Origin: Actinomycetes bacterium
GTDB taxonomy: Bacteria; Actinomycetota; Acidimicrobiia; Acidimicrobiales; RAAP-2
Length of the DNA stretch: 64,000 nucleotides
Direction: 5' to 3'
Assembly: GCA_021791615.1 (NCBI GenBank)
Contig: JAJYWG010000546.1
Span: 1-64,000 of the forward strand
The position numbers and the translations under genes are program-made. Below are positions 53,177 to 60,908 of this stretch, piece after piece (position 1 is the first letter of the stretch; each line of letters opens with the position of its first letter). The notes under the pieces are model-generated. The model worked only from the letters and a program-made list of their open reading frames with translations. It was not told where the DNA came from and did not search any database.

Positions 53177-55501
53177 ATGAGCGCGTCGATCAAGCTCTTG
53201 GCTGACGGAGCAGGTGCGCGGTTGCCCGATGAAGCCGGGAGCGAGCCCGCCGACGACCCCGCCGGAGGCGGAAAGCATTTTGCTCACGATAGCGAGAACC
53301 GTGAGGGAGCTCGGGCGAACGGTGCATGCCTCGAGCCGCTGATCGAGCCTCTTCTCTGCCGTCTGCCGACTGGGTACTCGCAGGCGGATCTTTTGCTCGT
53401 GCGCGAGGCGGCCCGCGAAGCGGCAGCCGTTCACGCAGGGCAGTACCGCCGTTCCGGCGAGCCCTACATCACCCATCCAGTGGCTGTGGCTGGCATCGTG
53501 GCAGACCTCGGAGTCGACGCCGTGACGGTGGCGTCAGCGCTCCTGCACGACGCAGTCGAGGACACCGCGCTCACGACCGACGTGGTGCAACGCAAGTTCG
53601 GTGTCGTGGTGGCATCGGTCGTCGATGGGGTGACGAAGCTCGACCGACTGCAGTTCGACACGAAAGAGGAGCAGCAGGCGGCGACGGTTCGCAAAATGCT
53701 CGTGGCCATGGCGACCGACTGGAGAGTGCTCCTCATCAAGTTGGCAGACCGTCTCCATAACATGCAGACCTTGGCCGTGATGCCAGAATGGAAGCAGCGA
53801 CGAACGGCACAAGAGACGATCGACATCTACGCCCCCCTTGCACACCGCCTCGGTGTGCAGCAGATTCGCTGGCAGCTCGAAGATCTGTCCTTTGCCACCC
53901 TTCACCCGAAGCGATACGCGGAGATCGAGCAGATGGTCGCCGTCCGTGCTCCACAACGAGAGGAGTACCTCGCACGCGTTCTCGATGCCGTACGTGCGCG
54001 AATGACTGCTGCAGGTATCGACGCCGAGGTCACCGGTCGGCCGAAGCACCTTTGGAGCATCTACGAGAAGATGGTCGTCCGAGGCAAGGAATTCGACGAC
54101 ATCCATGATCTCGTGGGTATCAGGGTGCATGTCGCGACCGAGAAGGACTGCTGGGCGGCTCTCGGAGCCATCCATGCCATTTGGCCGCCGGTCCAGGGAC
54201 GGTTCAAGGATTACGTCAACTCTCCCAAGTTCAATCTGTACCAATCTCTTCACACGACGGTGATCGGCTTGGACGGGAAGCCGATCGAGGTACAGGTTCG
54301 CACTCCGGAGATGCACCAGCGAGCAGAGCACGGCATCGCCGCCCACTGGAGTTACAAAGAAGGACCGACGGCCTCGACCGAGATGGCATGGATGCAGCGG
54401 ATCGCCGATGCCGACAGGGAAACTTCGGACCCCGTGGCGTTTCTCGAGGCCCTGAAGCTCGATCTGCAACAGGACGAGGTGTACGTGTTCACCCCGAAAG
54501 GCCGGGTGATCTCACTGCCGGCCCGATCGACTCCGGTGGATTTTGCCTACGCGATCCACACCGAGGTCGGGCACCGATGCATTGGTGCAAAGGTCAACGG
54601 GCGACTGGTCCCGCTCGACACCGTACTCAGTTCGGCGGACACCGTGGAGATCGTCACTTCGAGATCCTCTTCGGCCGGACCGACCCGGGACTGGCTGTAC
54701 ATCGTGGCTTCGGCTCGGGCTCGGACCAAGATCCGCCAGTGGTTCAGTCGCGAGCGTCGGGAGGATGCGATCGACACGGGACGTGAAGAGCTGGCACGCT
54801 GCCTGCGCCGTGACGGTATGCCGGTGCACAAGGTCATGATCTCTGACGTGATGGTGCAGGTGGCACGCAGTGTCGGCCTGAACGATGCCGAGGCGCTCTA
54901 TGCAGCGATCGGGGAGGGGCAGGTCTCGGCGCAGTCGATCGTTCAGCGGTTGGCTCGGGAGCTGAGAAGTGGAGACGACGAGCGGCTTCCGACGACGGCG
55001 GTACGTGGAGTTCGCCGTGGGCGATCGGCCGGGCAGGCGTCGGCCGGGATCTACGTCGAAGGCCTGGACGACGTGATGGTGCACTTGGCTCGGTGCTGCA
55101 CCCCCGTGCCCGGCGACCAGATCATCGGTTTTGTGACCCAGGGCCGGGGTATCTCGGTCCATCGTGCTGACTGCTCGAATGCAGTGTCCCTTTCGGGCCG
55201 TTCCCAAGAACGGCTGATCGAAGTCGAGTGGGACAGAGGGGGGAGCGCAATATTTCTTGCGACCTTGGAGCTCCTGGCTTTCGATCGCGAACGCTTGCTG
55301 GCCGATGTGAGCCGGGTGGTGTCCGAGCACCACTTGAACATTGTCTCGGCTCGCACCGTCACTACGCCCGATCAAGTGAGCCGGATGGCGTTCGACGTGG
55401 AGCTCGCGGACCCAAGCCACTTACATTCGCTCCTGGCGGCCCTGAAGCACATCGATGGCGTCTTCGACGTCTATCGGCAGCTTCCCGGCCGGAAGGGATA
55501 G
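53177..55501 (+). CDS. relA: bifunctional (p)ppGpp synthetase/hydrolase
   Basis: Controls the stringent response by making and degrading (p)ppGpp. The 774-residue product has the HD hydrolase domain (YITHPVAVAGIVADL, LLHDAVEDT, KLADRLHNMQTL), the synthetase domain (GRPKHLWSIYEKM, FDDIHDLVGIRV, VNSPKFNLYQSLHTTV, EVQVRTPEMHQRAEHGIAAH), a TGS domain (VFTPKGRVISLPARSTPVDF) and a C-terminal ACT domain. The intact HD motif means hydrolysis is likely retained, as in actinobacterial Rel. The first 50 residues are polar and variable. hisS follows after five bases. Confidence 0.94.
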   Translation: MSASIKLLADGAGARLPDEAGSEPADDPAGGGKHFAHDSENREGARANGACLEPLIEPLLCRLPTGYSQADLLLVREAAREAAAVHAGQYRRSGEPYITHPVAVAGIVADLGVDAVTVASALLHDAVEDTALTTDVVQRKFGVVVASVVDGVTKLDRLQFDTKEEQQAATVRKMLVAMATDWRVLLIKLADRLHNMQTLAVMPEWKQRRTAQETIDIYAPLAHRLGVQQIRWQLEDLSFATLHPKRYAEIEQMVAVRAPQREEYLARVLDAVRARMTAAGIDAEVTGRPKHLWSIYEKMVVRGKEFDDIHDLVGIRVHVATEKDCWAALGAIHAIWPPVQGRFKDYVNSPKFNLYQSLHTTVIGLDGKPIEVQVRTPEMHQRAEHGIAAHWSYKEGPTASTEMAWMQRIADADRETSDPVAFLEALKLDLQQDEVYVFTPKGRVISLPARSTPVDFAYAIHTEVGHRCIGAKVNGRLVPLDTVLSSADTVEIVTSRSSSAGPTRDWLYIVASARARTKIRQWFSRERREDAIDTGREELARCLRRDGMPVHKVMISDVMVQVARSVGLNDAEALYAAIGEGQVSAQSIVQRLARELRSGDDERLPTTAVRGVRRGRSAGQASAGIYVEGLDDVMVHLARCCTPVPGDQIIGFVTQGRGISVHRADCSNAVSLSGRSQERLIEVEWDRGGSAIFLATLELLAFDRERLLADVSRVVSEHHLNIVSARTVTTPDQVSRMAFDVELADPSHLHSLLAALKHIDGVFDVYRQLPGRKG

Positions 55502-55506
55502 ACCTC

Positions 55507-56871
55507 GTGGAGGGCGACAGGCGGATCGACGTGCGCGCTCCGACTGGTACCCACGATGTGCTCTGGCCGGAATCCTGGCATTGGGAGAACGTCGTGAGCG
55601 TGTTCGCCGGCCAAGCCGAGCGCGCCGGGTACGGGCTCGTGATCACTCCGGTGTTCGAGTACGCCGAAGTATTCCGACGCGGTATCGGCGCCGAGAGTGA
55701 CGTCGTCGGCAAGGAGATGTACGAGTTCGAGGACCGTGACGGTCGTTGGCTGGCCTTACGACCAGAAGGCACGGCATCGATCGTTCGATGCTTCCTCGAT
55801 CATCACCCAACGGCGCCCTGGAAAGCGTGGTACGTGACGCCTGCATTTCGCCATGAGCGACCTCAAGCGGGACGATACCGTCAGCACCATCAACTCGGGA
55901 TCGAGGCGATCGGCTCGCCTGACCCCGATCTGGACGTTGAAGTGGTGTGGCTCGCGCGCGAATTTGTTCGCTCATTCGGTCTTCGGCAGGTGGACCTGCA
56001 CATCAATTCGATGGGGGATGCCAACTGCCGTCCCGCGTACGTAGAGCGTCTTCGCTCGGTGCTTTTCGGACGAAAGACAAGCCTGTGCGAGGAGCACCGG
56101 AGCAGGATCGAAAAGAACCCGCTTCGCGTGCTGGATTGCAAGACCGTCGAGTGCCGGGATGCGACGGCCGACATCCCAAAGTTGATGGAAGAGCTCTGTG
56201 ACCAGTGCGCCGCGCACTTTGATCGTGTCTGCACCGGCTTGGCGGAGCTCGGTGTGGAGTTCACGTTGGATCATCGCCTCGTGAGGGGTTTCGACTACTA
56301 CACGAGGACGACCTTCGAAATGACCTCCTCGACGATGGCAGCGGCGCAGAACGCAGTCGGAGGCGGCGGACGCTATGACGGATTGGTGGAGATGATGGGC
56401 GGTCCACCCACGCCGGGCATCGGGTTCGGTATCGGGATCGAGCGTTTCCTGCTGGCACTCGGAGCCGAAGGACACGACTTGCGTCCCCCCGATCCAATGA
56501 CTGCATTTGTCGTCGACGTCGCGGGGGGTGGGGCAGCCCGGGACCTGACCGCTGAACTAAGGCGGGCCGGTATCCGGGCCGATCGAGCGTTCGACGATCG
56601 CTCGATGAAGGCTCAGATGAAGCTGGCGGATCGATCGGGGGCGCAAGTGGCGCTCATCGTCGGGCCCGAAGAGGTGGAGAACGGAGTCGTGACCGTGCGT
56701 GACCTGCGTACCGGAGCTCCCCAGCGCGTCGTGCTGCGATCGCAACTCATCGACGAGGTAGGAGCAATCGTTGGACCGGCGGGGGGTGGGTCTTCGGGGG
56801 AAGGCGCCGCACGGTGGGCGGAAGTGTCGAATACCCGGCACGAGGGAACCCGATCAAAGGAGGGGGGATGA
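55507..56871 (+). CDS. hisS: histidyl-tRNA synthetase
   Basis: A 454-residue class II synthetase charging tRNA-His. Motif 1 region APTGTHDVLWPESWHWE, motif 2 YVTPAFRHERPQAGRYRQHHQ, the histidine-binding loops LVRGFDYYTRTTFEM and GGGGRYDGLVEMMGG, and motif 3 PGIGFGIGIERFLLAL are all visible, followed by the anticodon-binding domain. The GTG at 55507 has GGAAGGG nine bases upstream, beginning over the relA stop. The stop overlaps the aspS ATG. Confidence 0.94.
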   Translation: MEGDRRIDVRAPTGTHDVLWPESWHWENVVSVFAGQAERAGYGLVITPVFEYAEVFRRGIGAESDVVGKEMYEFEDRDGRWLALRPEGTASIVRCFLDHHPTAPWKAWYVTPAFRHERPQAGRYRQHHQLGIEAIGSPDPDLDVEVVWLAREFVRSFGLRQVDLHINSMGDANCRPAYVERLRSVLFGRKTSLCEEHRSRIEKNPLRVLDCKTVECRDATADIPKLMEELCDQCAAHFDRVCTGLAELGVEFTLDHRLVRGFDYYTRTTFEMTSSTMAAAQNAVGGGGRYDGLVEMMGGPPTPGIGFGIGIERFLLALGAEGHDLRPPDPMTAFVVDVAGGGAARDLTAELRRAGIRADRAFDDRSMKAQMKLADRSGAQVALIVGPEEVENGVVTVRDLRTGAPQRVVLRSQLIDEVGAIVGPAGGGSSGEGAARWAEVSNTRHEGTRSKEGG

Positions 56872-58721
56872 ACGGCCGCACCTCAGCCTCGCGCAGTGAG
56901 CAGACCGCGATGCGAAGTGGGCTCTGTGGCCGGATCGGGTTGGCGGACGTCGGAGCGCAGGTGCGCCTCTGTGGCTGGGTGGCGCGTCGCCGTGAGCACG
57001 GCGAGCACCTGGCATTCGTGGACCTGCGGGACCATTCGGGGGTCGTCCAGTGCGTGGTCGACGGTTCGGTGGACGTTCGATCCGAGTACGTGATCCAGGT
57101 GACGGGGCGTGTGAGACGCCGTCCCGAGGGCATGGAGAACGGCGCCCTGGCGACCGGTGACGTGGAGATCGGGGACTGCGGTGTCGAAGTGCTGTCGCGC
57201 GCCGAGCCGCCACCGTACTCCTTGGAAGACCGGGTGGAGGTCGACGAAGGATTGCGCCTGCGCACCAGGTACCTGGACCTGCGCCGCCCCCGGATGCAAC
57301 GCAATTTGCGACTGCGGGCCGCGATCGTCGGTGCGATCCGTGACGCGATGGAACGACAGGATTTCTGCGAGGTCGAGACGCCGCTGCTGTGGGCACCGAC
57401 GCCCGAAGGGGCTCGGGAGTTCATGGTCCCGAGCCGCCTGCAACCCGGTTCGTTCTACGCCTTGCCGCAGAGCCCCCAACTGGCCAAACAACTCCTCATG
57501 GTCGGTGGCATGGACCGGTACTACCAGGTGGCGCGGTGTCTTCGTGACGAAGATCTGCGTGCCGATAGGCAGTTCGAGTTCACGCAGCTCGACATGGAGG
57601 CATCATTTGTCGGACCTGACGACGTCATGGGGTACGTCTCGGAGGCTGTGCTGGACGCAGTCGAAGTCGCCTCGGGAGAGCGTCCGCCACCGATCGAGAA
57701 GATGTCCTGGTCCGAGGCGATGGAGCGATACGGTACCGACAAGCCCGATCTTCGCTTTGGCATGGAGCTGATCGATGTGACCGGGGTGCTGTCGGGGACC
57801 GAGGCCCGGGCCCTGCAGGCACCGTCGGTGCGAGCTCTGCTGGTCCCTCAGGGGGGTGAGCTCGCTCGCAGCCGATTGGACGCTTTGGTTGACGAGGCGA
57901 AGGCATCGGGTGCGAAGGGCTTGGCCTGGTTCCGTCTGGTGGGTCCGGCCCTCGACCCAGCACCTGATCCAGATGCCGGCGGCTTCCCCAACGCGGTTCC
58001 CAGCCCAGCTTCCAAGGACGTGTCCGGCTTTCTCGAGGGCGTGTCGCTGGACTCTCCACTGGCTCGGTTTCTCTCCGAGCACGAACGCGAGGGTCTCATC
58101 GAGGCCAGCGGTGGTCGTCCTGGCGACCTGCTGCTCCTCGTCGCTGACGAGCCACGGCTGGCTTGCAGTGTGCTCGGCCGGCTGAGGGTGTCCCTGGGCG
58201 GGCGTCCCGTCGGTGAGGGTCCGTACCGCTTCGTGTGGGTAGTGGACTTCCCGATGTTCGACGGCGTGGATTCGTCGGGCAACCCCGTAGCAGCACACCA
58301 TCCGTTCACGATGCCGCATCCCGATGACCGCGAGCTCCTTGTCTCGGACCCCCTCACTGCCCGGTCACAAGCGTATGACCTCGTCCTGAACGGATGGGAA
58401 CTGGGATCGGGGAGCGTGCGTATCCACCGAGAAGACATCCAGCGCGAAGTCTTCTCGGTGCTCGGCATATCGGAGCAAGACGCGGCAGCACGGTTCGGGT
58501 TCCTCCTCGAAGCGCTCCGTCACGGTGCCCCTCCGCATGCCGGGTTCGCTTTCGGGATCGATCGGCTGGTCGCGATCCTGGCCGGCGAGGAGAGCATCCG
58601 CGAGGTCATCGCCTTCCCGAAAACGCAGTCCGGCGCCGATCCCCTCACTGGCGCTCCGTCACCTCTCGACGTCGCAAAGTTGGCCGAGCTCGGTCTCGCC
58701 GTTCGCCCACCGGCGGAGTGA
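56868..58721 (+). CDS. aspS: aspartyl-tRNA synthetase
   Basis: A 617-residue bacterial-type class II synthetase: OB-fold anticodon domain (VRLCGWVARRREHGEHLAFV), class II core with YFCEVETPLLW-like motif 1, FYALPQSPQLAKQLLM, YYQVARCLRDEDLRADRQ (motif 2), the inserted GAD domain (about 300-430) and motif 3 FAFGIDRLVAIL. Overlaps hisS (ATGA) with AAAGGAGG upstream. Whether it also mischarges tRNA-Asn cannot be judged from this window. Confidence 0.95.
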   Translation: MNGRTSASRSEQTAMRSGLCGRIGLADVGAQVRLCGWVARRREHGEHLAFVDLRDHSGVVQCVVDGSVDVRSEYVIQVTGRVRRRPEGMENGALATGDVEIGDCGVEVLSRAEPPPYSLEDRVEVDEGLRLRTRYLDLRRPRMQRNLRLRAAIVGAIRDAMERQDFCEVETPLLWAPTPEGAREFMVPSRLQPGSFYALPQSPQLAKQLLMVGGMDRYYQVARCLRDEDLRADRQFEFTQLDMEASFVGPDDVMGYVSEAVLDAVEVASGERPPPIEKMSWSEAMERYGTDKPDLRFGMELIDVTGVLSGTEARALQAPSVRALLVPQGGELARSRLDALVDEAKASGAKGLAWFRLVGPALDPAPDPDAGGFPNAVPSPASKDVSGFLEGVSLDSPLARFLSEHEREGLIEASGGRPGDLLLLVADEPRLACSVLGRLRVSLGGRPVGEGPYRFVWVVDFPMFDGVDSSGNPVAAHHPFTMPHPDDRELLVSDPLTARSQAYDLVLNGWELGSGSVRIHREDIQREVFSVLGISEQDAAARFGFLLEALRHGAPPHAGFAFGIDRLVAILAGEESIREVIAFPKTQSGADPLTGAPSPLDVAKLAELGLAVRPPAE

Positions 58722-58766
58722 CGGCGTTGGCTGTGCACACGGTCCACGCGCACGGAAGGCTCCGAG

Positions 58767-60224
58767 GTGAACGAAGCCCCTGATCTGTTCGATTCTGCGT
58801 TCGACGATCGCTTGCGCAGACAGGCGCCTCTCGCTGCTCGCCTGCGTCCGCGCACGCTCGACGATGTGGTCGGCCAGCGCCACCTGATCGGCCCTGGCGC
58901 ACCTCTCCGGGCGCTCGCCGATGCAGATCGCTTGGGTTCGATGGTGCTCTGGGGACCCCCGGGATCGGGAAAGACGACGTTGGCGAGGGTCCTGTCGTCG
59001 ACCACGGCGAAGGCGTTCGTCCCCCTGTCAGCGGTCGAATCGGGTGTCCGGGACTTACGCGGTTGCCTGGATGATGCGCGCCGGCTGTTGGGTGAACATG
59101 GCCAAGGGACGATCCTCTTCGTCGATGAGGTGCACCGTTTCAACAAGGCCCAGCAGGATATCCTGCTGCCCGCAGTCGAAGACGGGCTTGTCGTGCTCAT
59201 CGGCGCGACGACCGAGAACCCGTACTTCGAAGTGAACGCACCACTACTGAGCCGCTCGAGGCTGTGGCGGCTCGAGCCGATCGGAAAAGACGACTTGGCG
59301 GAGCTGGCCGTCCGGGGACTGGCGGCCGAGGGGGTGGTCGCCGGCCCGGAAGCTGTCAGCGTGATGGTGGGTGCCGCGCACGGAGATGCCCGGTCCCTGC
59401 TCGGTACGATCGAGCTCGCGGCGGCGATGGCCCGCTCCCGCTCGGCGGCGACCGAGCCGACCACGACTGAGGAACGAGATCCCGTCGAGATCACCACGGA
59501 GGACCTTCAGCGCAGCTTGCACGATCGTGCGCTGGTCCAGGACCGCGACGCCCACTTCGATCAGGTCAGTGCGCTCATCAAGAGCGTGAGAGGCTCGGAC
59601 CCCGATGCGGGGCTCTACTGGCTGGCACGGATGCTCGAAGGCGGGGAGGACCCGAGGTTCATCGTGCGACGACTGCTGGTGCTCGCGAGCGAAGACATCG
59701 GGATGGCCGATTCGAAGGCATTGTCGGTCGCGGCTGCAGCGTCGCGCGCAGTGGAGTCGATCGGACTGCCCGAGGCGGCGTTGACGCTGGCTCACGCGGT
59801 GATCTACCTGGCATGCGCGCCGAAGTCGAACAGCGTGACCGTCGGGCTGGCTTCGGCGCGCGAGGACGTGCGGAGCAGTTCGGACGACCAGGTGCCGGTA
59901 CATCTGCGGGATGCTCACTACCGAGGGGCCACCGAGCTGGGGCACGGTGCAGGCTACCGCTATCCCCATGACGATCCCCGTGGCTGGGTCGACCAACAGT
60001 ACCGGCCACAAGCCGTCGAGGGCCACGTCTACTACCGACCGTCCGATCACGGTGAGGAGCTCGATGCGGAGCAGCGCCTGCGGACGAGACGGTTACCGTG
60101 CCCTGCGCCCCACTCCCCTGCGCCCCACTCCCCTGCACCTCTTTACGAGCCGTCGGCGTCCGAGCGGCCTGACCTCGTGCACGAGCCGTCGGCGTCCGAG
60201 CGGCCGGCGCAAGATCGGCGGTAG
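58767..60224 (+). CDS. rarA: replication-associated recombination protein A (MgsA/RarA AAA+ ATPase)
   Basis: A 485-residue AAA+ ATPase acting at stalled replication forks. Walker A is LWGPPGSGKTTLAR, Walker B ILFVDEVHRFNKAQQD, sensor 1 IGATTENPYFEVN, and the C-terminal clamp-loader-like region has LVLASEDIGMADSKAL and YLACAPKSNSV. The GTG at 58767 starts NEAPDLFD. The last 35 residues are repetitive (PAPHS and EPSASERP units) and specific to this protein. Confidence 0.92.
   Translation: MNEAPDLFDSAFDDRLRRQAPLAARLRPRTLDDVVGQRHLIGPGAPLRALADADRLGSMVLWGPPGSGKTTLARVLSSTTAKAFVPLSAVESGVRDLRGCLDDARRLLGEHGQGTILFVDEVHRFNKAQQDILLPAVEDGLVVLIGATTENPYFEVNAPLLSRSRLWRLEPIGKDDLAELAVRGLAAEGVVAGPEAVSVMVGAAHGDARSLLGTIELAAAMARSRSAATEPTTTEERDPVEITTEDLQRSLHDRALVQDRDAHFDQVSALIKSVRGSDPDAGLYWLARMLEGGEDPRFIVRRLLVLASEDIGMADSKALSVAAAASRAVESIGLPEAALTLAHAVIYLACAPKSNSVTVGLASAREDVRSSSDDQVPVHLRDAHYRGATELGHGAGYRYPHDDPRGWVDQQYRPQAVEGHVYYRPSDHGEELDAEQRLRTRRLPCPAPHSPAPHSPAPLYEPSASERPDLVHEPSASERPAQDRR
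60102..60205 (+). repeat. 15-bp and 25-bp repeats in the rarA tail
   Basis: Two and a half copies of a 15-bp unit (from 60102) encode PAPHS. Then a 25-bp unit starting ACGAGCCGTCGG occurs at 60145-60169 and 60181-60205 with a spacing of 36 bases, encoding EPSASERP twice. Periods keep the reading frame. Confidence 0.85.
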
Positions 60225-60227
60225 TGT
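60222..60227 (+). promoter_or_regulatory. putative -10 element on the rarA stop codon
   Basis: TAGTGT uses the TAG stop of rarA as its first three bases and ends six bases before the ATG of the DUF948 protein gene. Confidence 0.35.
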
Positions 60228-60233
60228 CCGAAG

Positions 60234-60629
60234 ATGTTCGCCGGTGAGGTCATCGTGCTGGTGGCCGCCATCGTGGCGTGTGTCGCAGCCCTGGTCGGGG
60301 CCGGAGCCGCCGTCGCGCTGTCCGGTCAGGTCCGGCGTCTCGAAAAGGCAGTAGAGCTCCTGCGCGAGGAGTCGGTGCCCCTGGTGGTCGAGGCTCGTCA
60401 GGCGGCCCAGCACGCCGTATCGGAGATGGAGCGCGTCGAGGCGGTCCTCGAGGACACTGGCGCCGTCACGGCCACGGTGGAATCTGCATCGCGGCTCGCC
60501 CGCAAGACCTTCGCCAGCCCCATTGTCAAAGTCTTGGCATTCCGGGCAGGCGCTGCCGGCGGGTTGCGACGTCTTCGTGAAGGTGAAAAGGGCACTCCGC
60601 AGAACGAACGCTCCCGGGGATCGTCGTGA
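60234..60629 (+). CDS. DUF948-like small membrane protein
   Basis: A 131-residue protein with one N-terminal transmembrane segment (VIVLVAAIVACVAALVGAGA, about 6-25), followed by a long helical region (SGQVRRLEKAVELLREESVPL to SASRLARKTF) and a basic tail. This matches the DUF948 layout, a family of general-stress-like small proteins of unknown function. Overlaps the next small gene by GTGA. Confidence 0.72.
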   Translation: MFAGEVIVLVAAIVACVAALVGAGAAVALSGQVRRLEKAVELLREESVPLVVEARQAAQHAVSEMERVEAVLEDTGAVTATVESASRLARKTFASPIVKVLAFRAGAAGGLRRLREGEKGTPQNERSRGSS

Positions 60630-60898
60630 TGAAGCGGCCCACGTGGCTGGCTGTGGGAGTGGTCCTCGGAGCCGGTGGTGCCCTGTGGGCCGAAGCACGC
60701 TTGCGCCGGGAGGTCCGCCGTACCGTTGCGCGCTTTGATCGCGCCGACGTGGCTGGGGGAGTGGTGCGAGCAGCGCGCGAGGGATCGGCCAAGGTCCGCG
60801 ATGCTGTCGACGCCGGCCGGGTCGCCAAGGCGCGCCGTGAAGCCGAGCTGTGGAGCACGCTCGATGATGGCCGACCGGGCGGGAATGCCGGCCGATAG
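60626..60898 (+). CDS. small membrane-anchored protein of unknown function
   Basis: A 90-residue protein with a short hydrophobic N-terminus (WLAVGVVLGAGGALWAEA) and a charged helical remainder with alternating Arg/Glu/Asp/Ala. I do not recognise a family. It begins GTG-ATG, so initiation may be at 60626 or 60629. Wedged between the DUF948-like gene and alaS, it probably works with the former. Confidence 0.6.
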   Translation: MMKRPTWLAVGVVLGAGGALWAEARLRREVRRTVARFDRADVAGGVVRAAREGSAKVRDAVDAGRVAKARREAELWSTLDDGRPGGNAGR

Positions 60899-60901
60899 GC
60901 T
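60896..60901 (+). promoter_or_regulatory. putative -10 element of alaS, leaderless
   Basis: TAGGCT begins on the TAG stop of the preceding small gene and ends seven bases before the alaS ATG. No Shine-Dalgarno is present. Confidence 0.42.
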
Positions 60902-60908
60902 CTGGCGA

